DNA from: Pseudomonadota bacterium | GTDB taxonomy: Bacteria > Pseudomonadota > Alphaproteobacteria > Rhodospirillales > Magnetospirillaceae | Direction: 5' to 3' | DNA length: 7,075 nt | Assembly: GCA_023437865.1 (NCBI GenBank) | Contig: JAEZFE010000418.1 | Coordinates: 1 to 7,075, forward strand | Shown here: positions 1 through 5,634 of the stretch, one piece after another | How the letters are laid out: every line of letters begins with the position of its first letter | Position numbering within the stretch: the first letter of the stretch is position 1 | Notes under the pieces: generated by a model | Told to the model about the DNA's origin: nothing | Database searches by the model: none | What the model saw: only the letters and a program-made list of their open reading frames with translations | Translations under genes and position numbers: made by a program

Positions 1-58
1 GACCATCTCCGAGACCTGCACGTGACGGGTCGGCGGCTCGTCAAAGGTCGATGAGATC
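1..58 (-). repeat. Second, diverged copy of an internal rho segment
   Basis: Bases 1-60 align without gaps to 310-369 at an offset of 309 bases (103 codons), with 46 of 60 identical by hand count. Both copies are in the same rho reading frame. The repeat begins in the gene at the shared Glu-Val-Ile codons (residues 226-228 and 329-331) and is still running at the window edge. Many differences are synonymous, so this is not a fresh slippage copy. Confidence 0.85.
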
Positions 59-1047
59 ACCTCGTCCATGCGCGAGCCGGTATCGATCAGCGCGGGGGCG
101 ATGATGGTGAGCGAACCGCCCTCCTCGATGTTGCGGGCGGCACCAAAGAACCGCTTGGGGCGTTGCAGGGCATTGGCGTCCACGCCGCCGGTCAGCACCT
201 TGCCCGAGCTCGGCACCACGGTGTTGTAGGCGCGTGCCAGGCGGGTGATCGAGTCCAGCAGGATGACCACGTCACGCTTGTGCTCGACCAGGCGCTTGGC
301 CTTCTCCAGCACCATCTCGGTGACCTGCACGTGGCGGCTGGCTGGCTCGTCGAAGGTGGAGCTGATAACTTCGCCGCGCACCGAGCGGGCCATGTCGGTG
401 ACTTCCTCGGGGCGCTCGTCGATCAGCAGCACAATCAGGTAGACGTCGGGCTGGTTGGCGGCGATGGCGTGGGCGATGTTCTGCAGCATCACCGTCTTGC
501 CGGTGCGCGGCGGCGCCACAATCAGCGCGCGCTGGCCCTTGCCCAGCGGGGCCACCAGATCGATGACGCGGGTGGTCAGATCCTTCTTGGTCGGATCGTC
601 CAGCTCCAGCTTCAGCTTCTCGTCCGGATAGAGCGGGGTGAGGTTATCGAAATTGACCCGGTGGCGGACCGCTTCCGGATCGTCGAAATTGACCTGGGTG
701 AGGCGGACGAGGCTGAAATAGCGCTCGCCATCCTTCGGCCCACGGATCTCGCCTTCGACCGTGTCGCCGGTGCGCAGGCCCCATTTGCGGACCTGGTTGG
801 GGCTGATGTAGATGTCGTCCGGCCCGGCGAGATAGTTCGCCTCGGGGCTGCGCAGGAAGCCGAACCCATCCTGCAGGATCTCAAGCACACCATCGCCGTA
901 GATCGGCGTATCGTTGTCGGCCAGCTGCTTCAGGATCGCGAACATCATGTCCTGCTTCCTGAGCGTACTGGCGTTTTCGATCTGCAGTTCCTCGGCGAAA
1001 GCGAGCAGCTCAGCCGGAGATTTCTTCTTGAGTTCCTGAAGATGCAT
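1..1047 (-). CDS. rho: Transcription termination factor Rho, 3' end beyond window, with anomalous internal repeat
   Basis: Rho is the hexameric RNA-dependent ATPase/helicase that ends transcription. The 349 visible residues show the N-terminal helical domain (about 1-45), the OB-fold RNA-binding domain (about 50-115, with DGFGFLR at 60-66), the Walker A APPRTGKT (178-185, Lys184), DERPEEV (210-216), the Walker B aspartate (VVILLD, Asp265) and the Q-loop region (VLTGGVDAN, 284-292). The ATG at 1047 gives the usual family N-terminus [14 protein letters not shown]; the Shine-Dalgarno is weak. Up to Ile331 (MDEVI) the sequence is ordinary apart from Pro318, where the family has Thr. The expected continuation, FEEFKGTGN-type R loop, is absent. 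Instead residues 332-349 ([18 protein letters not shown]) repeat residues 229-246 ([18 protein letters not shown]) in frame. The arginine finger and C-terminus lie outside the window, so it is unclear whether the product is a longer duplicated Rho, a broken gene or an assembly chimera. Identity as rho is certain; integrity is not. Confidence 0.93.
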   Translation of the reverse strand, partial: MHLQELKKKSPAELLAFAEELQIENASTLRKQDMMFAILKQLADNDTPIYGDGVLEILQDGFGFLRSPEANYLAGPDDIYISPNQVRKWGLRTGDTVEGEIRGPKDGERYFSLVRLTQVNFDDPEAVRHRVNFDNLTPLYPDEKLKLELDDPTKKDLTTRVIDLVAPLGKGQRALIVAPPRTGKTVMLQNIAHAIAANQPDVYLIVLLIDERPEEVTDMARSVRGEVISSTFDEPASRHVQVTEMVLEKAKRLVEHKRDVVILLDSITRLARAYNTVVPSSGKVLTGGVDANALQRPKRFFGAARNIEEGGSLTIIAPALIDTGSRMDEVISSTFDEPPTRHVQVSEMV

Positions 1048-1173
1048 GGAGATGTCCGTCTATCTGCTCGCGCATGCCCGCCAAAGGCGAGCCCCACAAT
1101 GGGGGTCCGGGAAACAACCGGTGCGGTCTTGACGATTTGGGATGGCGGGGCTTCGACCGGCCCCTGGGAGTTG
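1048..1173 (-). promoter_or_regulatory. Structured 5' leader of rho
   Basis: If the promoter at 1180-1208 is real, rho carries an untranslated leader of roughly 125 bases. It holds two adjacent stem-loops: TGGGG/CCCCA (1092-1096 with 1100-1104, 3-base loop) and GCTCGC/GCGAGC (1066-1071 with 1087-1092), the latter containing an inner GCC/GGC pairing. The two stems share the base at 1092, so they may compete. Rho is autoregulated through its leader in Escherichia coli; whether this leader does the same is inference. Confidence 0.4.
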
Positions 1174-1179
1174 AGCTCA

Positions 1180-1208
1180 GCATTAGCCAAACGCCACGCC
1201 CAAGTCAA
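1180..1208 (-). promoter_or_regulatory. Predicted sigma-70-type promoter for rho
   Basis: On the minus strand TTGACT (1208-1203) and TAATGC (1185-1180) are separated by exactly 17 bases (1202-1186). The -35 box matches the TTGACA consensus at five of six positions. It is the best housekeeping promoter I can see in the window. It lies between hemJ and rho, implying that rho can be transcribed independently of the heme genes. Confidence 0.6.
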
Positions 1209-1260
1209 ACATCAATTCGAGCGCCCGAGGGCGGAATTTCAATGGGCTGCCGCACCCAAT

Positions 1261-1276
1261 AGCAGCTGCGGCTGCT
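1261..1276 (-). terminator. Possible weak stem-loop at the end of the heme operon
   Basis: Immediately after the hemJ stop the minus-strand RNA can form a 6-bp stem AGCAGC/GCTGCT with a 4-base loop. No U-tract follows, so it is not a canonical intrinsic terminator. It may mark a 3' end or mean nothing; readthrough into rho is possible. Confidence 0.25.
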
Positions 1277-1711
1277 TCAGAACGGCTTGACGATCACCAG
1301 GATGACGATGGCAACCATCAGCAGGGTCGGGACCTCGTTGGCGACACGGAAGAATTTCTGCGACTTGGCGTTGCGGTCGGCGGCGAAATCGTTCTTCCAC
1401 CGAATCATCATGTGGTGCGCGACAGTCGTCAAAATGACGAGCAGTAGTTTCACGTGAAACCAGCCGTCCTGGAACAGGCCGCCACTGACCGCCATCACCA
1501 AGCCGGCGGCCCAAGCCACGACCATGGCCGGCATCATGATCGCCTTGAGCAGCCGGCGCTCCATGATCTTGAATTTTTCCGACGCCGCCGACCCGGGCTC
1601 AACCTCGCAATGATAGACAAACAGCCGCGGCAGGTAGAGCAGGCCGGCCATCCACGATATGACCGCGATCACATGCAGGGCCTTGATCCACAGATAGGCT
1701 TCGCCGCTCAA
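1277..1711 (-). CDS. hemJ: HemJ-type protoporphyrinogen IX oxidase (membrane protein)
   Basis: This is a 144-residue inner-membrane protein of the HemJ/UPF0093 family, which oxidises protoporphyrinogen IX to protoporphyrin IX, the step before iron insertion. Four hydrophobic segments are visible at about 11-33, 58-76, 86-103 and 127-143. Conserved features are the ALHVIAVISWMAGLLYLPRL stretch with His13 and Arg29, His34, Lys56, HVKLLL (86-91) and NEVPT (125-129). There is no ATG near the front. I choose the TTG at 1711 because AGGAGGAGG ends 4 bases upstream, the resulting N-terminus (MSGEAYLWIKALHV) fits the family, and the TTGA overlaps the hemH stop, implying translational coupling. An in-frame TTG at 1735 would add eight residues but lacks such a ribosome site. 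It is the third gene of a hemE-hemH-hemJ operon, so precursor and product enzymes are co-expressed. Confidence 0.93.
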   Translation of the reverse strand: MSGEAYLWIKALHVIAVISWMAGLLYLPRLFVYHCEVEPGSAASEKFKIMERRLLKAIMMPAMVVAWAAGLVMAVSGGLFQDGWFHVKLLLVILTTVAHHMMIRWKNDFAADRNAKSQKFFRVANEVPTLLMVAIVILVIVKPF

Positions 1712-2712
1712 AATGCCTCCTCCTGAAACGGACAACGCATTCCGGCACCGGCACAGCCGCGCTTTTGCATGGACGCGGGTGACTGCACCAGGCGGGCCAG
1801 ACCGGCAATGAAGGCGGGATGATGACCCAAAGCGGGCACCCGCACGTAGGCTGGAATGCCCAGACCCTCGGCACGGTGGCGATACTCAATGTCGAGTTCG
1901 ACCAGCGTCTCGGAATGTTCAGACACGAAGGCGATGGGCACGACGACCACGGGCACGCCGTCCTCGCCGGCACGTTCCAACTCCTCCTCGGTGGAGGGAC
2001 CGATCCATTTCAGCGGGCCGACACGGCTTTGGTAACACACCACCCAGTCGAGATCCGGAATACCGAGCGCCCCCACGACGGCTCGGGCGGTCTGCTCCAC
2101 GTGGCGCGGATAGGGATCGCCGGAATCGACCACCTTTTGCGGCAGGCCGTGGGCGGAAAACAGGATGCGGGGATTGCCCTTCGACGCCGCTTCGGCGTAT
2201 CCGGCGCGCACCAGCTCCGCCATGGCGGCCACCAGGCCAGGCTCGTCGGGATAGCAGCACACCGCCTCGGTCGGCACGCGCCAATTCGCCGCCAATTTTC
2301 GCCACTCGCGCAGCGAAGATCGGCTGGTGGTGGTGGAAAATTGCGGATAGAGCGGCAGTAGAACCACCCGCTCGGCACCCCACGCCCTGGCGGCAGCCAG
2401 CGCTTCCGCCGCGAACGGGCGCCAGTAGCGCATGGCGACGAACACCCGGAACTCATTGCCGAGCAATTTTTCCAGCGCCGCCGCCTGCTTCGCCGTTTCC
2501 TCGACGAGCGGAGATTTTCCGCCAAGCTGGGCATAGATCTCGCGCGCCACCGGAGCCCGCCTCTTCGAAATGAAGCGGGCCAGCAAACGGCGTATCAACC
2601 CAGGTGCGCCGATAATGGCCGGGTCGTTGAACAGGTTGAAGAGAAAGGGCTCAACCGCGTCCAGGCTATCCGGGCCACCCAGGTTGAACAGCACCACAGC
2701 GGTCTTAGTCAT
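1708..2712 (-). CDS. hemH: Ferrochelatase
   Basis: Ferrochelatase inserts Fe2+ into protoporphyrin IX to make protoheme, the last step of the pathway. The 334-residue protein opens with the family start MTKTAVVLFNLGGPDS and carries the signature LFSAHGLPQKVVDSGDPY region with catalytic His188 and the SEHSET motif with Glu268. Length is normal for bacterial HemH. Five cysteines stand out: adjacent Cys152/Cys153, Cys226, and Cys320 and Cys327 in the C-terminal tail. Some bacterial ferrochelatases hold a [2Fe-2S] cluster, so a cluster is possible but not shown. The ATG at 2712 follows GAGAGG by five bases. The gene lies 49 bases after hemE, and its stop overlaps the hemJ start. No frameshift is seen. 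Confidence 0.96.
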   Translation of the reverse strand: MTKTAVVLFNLGGPDSLDAVEPFLFNLFNDPAIIGAPGLIRRLLARFISKRRAPVAREIYAQLGGKSPLVEETAKQAAALEKLLGNEFRVFVAMRYWRPFAAEALAAARAWGAERVVLLPLYPQFSTTTSRSSLREWRKLAANWRVPTEAVCCYPDEPGLVAAMAELVRAGYAEAASKGNPRILFSAHGLPQKVVDSGDPYPRHVEQTARAVVGALGIPDLDWVVCYQSRVGPLKWIGPSTEEELERAGEDGVPVVVVPIAFVSEHSETLVELDIEYRHRAEGLGIPAYVRVPALGHHPAFIAGLARLVQSPASMQKRGCAGAGMRCPFQEEAF

Positions 2713-2729
2713 GTTCGCCTCTCAGGTCC

Positions 2730-2752
2730 GGCGCGGAAGAGACTCCCGCGCC
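2730..2752 (-). other. Stem-loop between hemE and hemH
   Basis: In the 49-base gap the minus-strand RNA has a perfect 7-bp stem GGCGCGG/CCGCGCC, which can be extended by a G-U, an A-U and a G-C pair to ten pairs around a three-base loop. No T-tract follows, so it looks more like an intercistronic RNA-stability or attenuation element than a terminator. It sits just upstream of the hemH ribosome-binding site. Confidence 0.45.
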
Positions 2753-2761
2753 GTGCATCCG

Positions 2762-3805
2762 TCAGCCCTTCCAGCCTTTGATGCGCTCGGCCAGCCGCGC
2801 CACATTCTCCGGCGGGGTTGGCGGAATGATGCCGTGGCCGAGATTGAAGACGAACGGACCCTTGCCGAGCGTCTTGAGGATGCGGTCGATGGCGGCGTCC
2901 ATGGCCTCGCCGCCAGCGACCACGAGGATGGGATCCAGGTTGCCTTGCACGGTGCAGTGCTTTTGCAGGGTCTCAGCAGCCCAATCCAGCGGCACCGAGG
3001 TATCCAAACTGACCGCGTCTACGCCGGTCTCTCGCACGTATTCATGGTATAGAATACCAGCTCCGCGTGGGAAGCCGATTACAGGAATGCCAGGACGCTC
3101 GGAATGGATGCGTTCGACCAGCTTACGCGCCGGTTCGATGACCCAGCGTCGGAACTCGGTCTCGGGCAGGGCGCCGGCCCAGGTATCGAAAATCTGGATA
3201 GCCTCGGCGCCGTTGTCGATCTGGCGGATCAGATAATTCCCGGTGGCCTCGACCAGAAGGTCCATGAGGCGGGCAAATAGCTCGGGCTGGCCCCACATCA
3301 TGCGCTTGGCGTGGCTGAAATCCTTCGAACCGCCGCCTTCGATCATGTAGGTCGCCACCGTCCACGGCGCGCCGGCAAATCCGATCAGCGCGGTGGTTTC
3401 GGGAATTGCCGTCGAAAGCCCCTTCACCGTCTCGTAGACGGGGGCAAGGTGCTCGTGCAGGCCCGAGATGTCGAGTGCATCCAGATCACTTGCTGAGCGA
3501 ATCGGCGTCAACACCGGACCTTCGCCTTCGCGGAAGCTCACACGCTGCCGCAACGCGTCGGGAATTACCAGGATGTCGGAAAACAGGATCGCCGCGTCGA
3601 AACCATAGCGCCGCAGCGGCTGCAGGGTGACTTCGACCGCCAGCTTGGGATTGTAGCACAGATCGAGAAAGCTTCCGGCCTCGGCGCGAGTGGCGCGGTA
3701 TTCCGGCAGATAGCGGCCGGCTTGGCGCATGAGCCAGAACGGCGGTGGAGTGAGCGTTTCGCCCGCGAGGGCTTGGAGGAATCGCTTGTCTGGCTTTTGG
3801 GTCAC
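2762..3805 (-). CDS. hemE: Uroporphyrinogen III decarboxylase
   Basis: HemE decarboxylates the four acetate side chains of uroporphyrinogen III to give coproporphyrinogen III in the cytosol. The 347-residue protein has both family signatures: [15 protein letters not shown] (22-36, with Arg27 and Arg31) and [18 protein letters not shown] (142-159, with Tyr153). The catalytic aspartate is Asp77 in LFSDIL, and the late conserved histidine is His324 in FNLGHGI. The start is GTG at 3805: an in-frame TGA lies 27 bases upstream and no ATG intervenes, and the N-terminus fits the family length of about 345. The ribosome site is weak (a GAGA stretch). It is the first gene of the leftward heme operon, directly beside the putative replication origin, as in Caulobacter. 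Confidence 0.97.
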   Translation of the reverse strand: MTQKPDKRFLQALAGETLTPPPFWLMRQAGRYLPEYRATRAEAGSFLDLCYNPKLAVEVTLQPLRRYGFDAAILFSDILVIPDALRQRVSFREGEGPVLTPIRSASDLDALDISGLHEHLAPVYETVKGLSTAIPETTALIGFAGAPWTVATYMIEGGGSKDFSHAKRMMWGQPELFARLMDLLVEATGNYLIRQIDNGAEAIQIFDTWAGALPETEFRRWVIEPARKLVERIHSERPGIPVIGFPRGAGILYHEYVRETGVDAVSLDTSVPLDWAAETLQKHCTVQGNLDPILVVAGGEAMDAAIDRILKTLGKGPFVFNLGHGIIPPTPPENVARLAERIKGWKG

Positions 3806-3827
3806 GGGCGATCTCGCTGGGTTATTC

Positions 3828-3841
3828 GGTCATAGGTCATA
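3828..3841. repeat. Perfect tandem heptamer GGTCATA x2
   Basis: Two adjacent copies of GGTCATA occupy 3828-3834 and 3835-3841, starting 22 bases upstream of the hemE start codon. Seen from hemE they read TATGACC twice. Related copies occur at 4116-4134 near the other end of the origin gap. The regulator, if any, is unknown. Confidence 0.6.
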
Positions 3842-3864
3842 CAAGGTTTGTTTCTATGAGAAAA
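3836..3864 (-). promoter_or_regulatory. Weak candidate promoter for hemE
   Basis: On the minus strand TTTTCT (3864-3859) and TATGAC (3841-3836) are 17 bases apart. Matches to the consensus are only three and four of six. A start near 3829 would give a leader of about 24 bases, and the -10 box would overlap the GGTCATA heptamer. A promoter for this operon must exist nearby, but this exact site is a guess. Confidence 0.3.
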
Positions 3865-3886
3865 GGTGGCTGAGGTTGTGGGTGCC

Positions 3887-3895
3887 TGTGGACAA
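3887..3895 (-). promoter_or_regulatory. DnaA box, TTGTCCACA (one mismatch)
   Basis: TGTGGACAA on the plus strand, one base off the TTATCCACA consensus. It faces leftward and is the first of three identical variant boxes in the left half of the origin gap. Confidence 0.65.
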
Positions 3896-3919
3896 CGGGG
3901 ATTGGACTCTGTCCCCACT

Positions 3920-3928
3920 TTGTCCACA
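3920..3928 (+). promoter_or_regulatory. DnaA box, TTGTCCACA (one mismatch)
   Basis: Same variant as the boxes at 3887 and 3965 but in the opposite orientation, lying between them. Confidence 0.65.
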
Positions 3929-3964
3929 ATCCTATCCATATGCTTGGCCGTCGAGTCCGTAGCC

Positions 3965-3973
3965 TGTGGACAA
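3965..3973 (-). promoter_or_regulatory. DnaA box, TTGTCCACA (one mismatch)
   Basis: TGTGGACAA on the plus strand, identical to the box at 3887 and sharing CCTGTGGACAA with it. Confidence 0.65.
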
Positions 3974-4102
3974 GTTTGGGGGCAAACCGGCCAAGCGCAG
4001 TCCTCCTCTCACCAATGGGGTATCCCCAAAGAGGGTGCAAGCTGGGGAAAGCGGGTGGCGCCTGGGCGTTTTCACGCTATTCTCCAGCGGAGTGGTGACG
4101 GA

Positions 4103-4111
4103 TTATCCGCA
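4103..4111 (+). promoter_or_regulatory. DnaA box, TTATCCGCA (one mismatch)
   Basis: Differs from the consensus only at position 7. First box of the right-hand group, all of which point toward ppsR. Confidence 0.55.
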
Positions 4112-4115
4112 TCCG

Positions 4116-4134
4116 GGTCATTGGTCGTATGACC
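4116..4134. repeat. GGTCATA-like heptamer cluster
   Basis: GGTCATT (4116-4122) is followed directly by GGTCGTA (4123-4129), which overlaps the inverted copy TATGACC (4128-4134). The last two form the near-palindrome GGTCGTATGACC. This is the counterpart of the tandem pair at 3828-3841. Confidence 0.5.
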
Positions 4135-4182
4135 ATAGGGGGTGCGTGTGGGGATTTTTTGCCCCGTCGCCAAAACCCCGCC

Positions 4183-4191
4183 TTATCCCCA
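4183..4191 (+). promoter_or_regulatory. DnaA box, TTATCCCCA (one mismatch)
   Basis: Differs from the consensus only at position 7. It lies 19 bases, start to start, before the perfect box and in the same orientation. Confidence 0.55.
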
Positions 4192-4201
4192 TCATTTCGA
4201 C

Positions 4202-4210
4202 TTATCCACA
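4202..4210 (+). promoter_or_regulatory. Perfect DnaA box TTATCCACA
   Basis: Exact match to the consensus DnaA 9-mer. It ends nine bases before the ppsR ATG and overlaps the weak AGG (4210-4212) that is the only ribosome-site candidate for that gene. Confidence 0.8.
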
Positions 4211-4219
4211 GGTCTGGCC

Positions 4220-5047
4220 ATGCGCAGCTTTCATCTTCACCTGGTTTCGGATGCCACCGGCGAGACGGTGACCTCGGTTACGCGCGCCTGCATGGTGCAA
4301 TTCGAGGGGGTTCAGGCGGTACAGCACAATTGGTGGCTGGTCCGCAGTCAGGGTCAGGTCGAGCGCGTCATTGCCGGGATCGAGGAAAACCCCGGAATCG
4401 TGCTGTTCACCCTGGTGGATGTGCCGGTCCGCGGCCTGCTCGAGGAGGCCTGCCGCCGCATGCATGTGCCCTGCATCCCGGTGCTCGACCCGGTGCTCGG
4501 CGCGCTGGCGGGCTATCTGGGCGCCGAAATGAACGCCACACCAGGCCGCCAGTACCAGCTCGATGCCGAGTATTTCGCCCGCATCGACGCCATGCAATTC
4601 ACCCTCAACCACGATGACGGCCAGCTGCTGACCGATGTGGAGGATGCCGACATCATCCTGATCGGCGTGTCGCGCACGTCCAAGACACCCACCTGCATGT
4701 ATCTCGCCAACCGCGGCTATAAATGCGCCAATTATCCCCTGGTCCCCGGCGTGCCCTTGCCCGTCGAGCTGGAGAACGCCCGGCGGCCATTGGTGGTGGG
4801 CCTGACCAAGGATCCGAAGAGCCTGTCCGACATCCGGCGCGCCCGCCTGCGCTTCCTTAATCACGACGAGGAATCCGATTACGCCCAATTCGAGAAGGTG
4901 CGCGAAGAGGTGGCCAACGCCCGCCGGCTGTTTTCGCGCCATGGCTGGCCGGTGGTGGATGTGACGCGGCGCTCCATCGAGGAGGCCTCGGCCACCATCA
5001 TTCAGCTGCATGGCCAGCACATGGCCAAGAAGCAGGAGGCGAAATGA
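4220..5047 (+). CDS. ppsR: Pyruvate,phosphate dikinase regulatory protein (DUF299 kinase/pyrophosphorylase)
   Basis: This family switches pyruvate,phosphate dikinase, or in enterics PEP synthase, off by ADP-dependent phosphorylation and on by Pi-dependent dephosphorylation, controlling pyruvate-to-PEP flux. The 275-residue protein begins MRSFHLHLVSDATGET, the family N-terminus, which fixes the ATG at 4220; a longer in-frame GTG at 4142 would run translation through the origin boxes and add 26 non-family residues. The P-loop is GVSRTSKT (149-156), followed by YLANRGYK and NYPLVPG. The RTSK form resembles the dikinase-regulating subgroup more than the enteric RCGK form; the actual target is outside the window. 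A weak AGG precedes the start by seven bases. Its stop overlaps the maf start (ATGA). The symbol ppsR is the name used for the PEP-synthase version and is applied here loosely. Confidence 0.93.
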   Translation: MRSFHLHLVSDATGETVTSVTRACMVQFEGVQAVQHNWWLVRSQGQVERVIAGIEENPGIVLFTLVDVPVRGLLEEACRRMHVPCIPVLDPVLGALAGYLGAEMNATPGRQYQLDAEYFARIDAMQFTLNHDDGQLLTDVEDADIILIGVSRTSKTPTCMYLANRGYKCANYPLVPGVPLPVELENARRPLVVGLTKDPKSLSDIRRARLRFLNHDEESDYAQFEKVREEVANARRLFSRHGWPVVDVTRRSIEEASATIIQLHGQHMAKKQEAK

Positions 5048-5634
5048 TCGTGCTGGCCTCCGGCTCGGCCACCCGCCGGGCCATGCTGGAACATGCGGGG
5101 GTTGAGTTCGTCGTCGATACCTCGCCGGTGGATGAGGCGGCGGTCAAGGCCGCCATGCGCGAGGAAACCGGCAATGCCGCCCGCGTGGCCGAGGTGTTGG
5201 CCGAACTTAAGGCGACCAAGGTGTCGGCCCGCCATCCCGGCGTCATCGTCATCGGCGCCGACCAGATGCTCGATTGCGACGGCGAGTGGTTCGACAAGCC
5301 GGAAAGCCCGGCGGCCGCCCGCCGCCAGTTGGCCTGCCTGCGCGGCAAGATCCACCGCCTGACCTCGTCCGTGGTGGCGGTACGCGACGGCAAGCGCATC
5401 TGGCATCATACCGAGCAGGCCAAGCTGACCATGCGCCGGTTCTCCGACGCCTTCCTCGATGGTTATGTGGAAAAGGCCGGCGCCGGGGTGCTGTCGTCGG
5501 TCGGCGCCTATCAGCTGGAAGGTCTCGGCGCCCAATTGTTCATGGTGGTCGAGGGCGACCATTTCACCATCCTCGGCCTGCCCTTGCTGGCGCTGCTGGA
5601 TTTTCTGCGCGAGTACGGGGAGCTGTTGCCATGA
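5044..5634 (+). CDS. maf: Maf-family nucleoside triphosphate pyrophosphatase
   Basis: Maf/YceF/YhdE proteins hydrolyse non-canonical or modified NTPs to NMP and PPi (house-cleaning) and have been linked to division control. The 196-residue protein has the N-terminal loop LASGSATRR in place of the canonical LASxSPRR, VDE at 29-31, the catalytic aspartate Asp73 in IGADQ, FDKP (84-87), and the C-terminal GAYQLEGLGAQLF and LGLPLL segments. The missing proline in the first loop is a subgroup variation rather than damage as far as I can judge. The substrate (dTTP/UTP versus m7GTP) cannot be told from sequence alone. The ATG overlaps the ppsR stop by four bases and is preceded by AGGAGG at good spacing. 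The stop overlaps aroE in the same way. Confidence 0.93.
   Translation: MIVLASGSATRRAMLEHAGVEFVVDTSPVDEAAVKAAMREETGNAARVAEVLAELKATKVSARHPGVIVIGADQMLDCDGEWFDKPESPAAARRQLACLRGKIHRLTSSVVAVRDGKRIWHHTEQAKLTMRRFSDAFLDGYVEKAGAGVLSSVGAYQLEGLGAQLFMVVEGDHFTILGLPLLALLDFLREYGELLP

Larger units (their letters stand above)
3806..4219. other. Putative chromosomal replication origin (oriC)
   Basis: This 414-bp gap has no convincing gene and separates two divergent gene strings, all running away from it. It contains six DnaA-box-like 9-mers (listed separately), in two groups at 3887-3973 and 4103-4210. It lies between hemE and ppsR, the neighbourhood expected for alphaproteobacterial origins. Weaker look-alikes are CTATCCATA (3932-3940) and GTATCCCCA (4020-4028). 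The least GC-rich stretch is about 3820-3866, a candidate unwinding element but not strikingly AT-rich. I found no clear IHF site and no TTAA-N7-TTAA CtrA site. The assignment is by position and box content, not by experiment. Confidence 0.75.

Noticed and set aside
1214..1238. Inverted repeat AATTC...GAATT with inner CGCCC/GGGCG as a terminator
   Set aside because: The inner loop is only two bases, the arms are unevenly spaced and no U-run follows on either strand; it also lies just upstream of the rho promoter.
163..1290. Long plus-strand open frame (375 codons) opposite rho
   Set aside because: It lies antisense to a clear rho coding sequence, has low-complexity His/Val/Gly/Asp-rich composition typical of GC-rich shadow frames, and shows no recognisable domain.
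3866..4132. Small open frames inside the hemE-ppsR gap
   Set aside because: They cross the DnaA boxes, lack ribosome sites and look like random translation of the origin region.
4147..4166. GGGG-ATTTTTTG-CCCC as an intrinsic terminator or unwinding element
   Set aside because: The stem is only four pairs and the T-tract is in the loop rather than after the stem.
4142..4219. Longer GTG start for ppsR
   Set aside because: It adds 26 residues without family similarity; the known N-terminus starts at 4220.
4202..5020. 272-codon minus-strand open frame opposite the DUF299 gene
   Set aside because: Shadow of a gene with strong family motifs; its composition is His/Gly/Ala-rich and no motif is recognisable.
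5274..5630. Upstream extension of the aroE frame
   Set aside because: The extra residues overlap maf, are Arg/Pro-rich shadow sequence, and the family N-terminus begins at the ATG at 5631.
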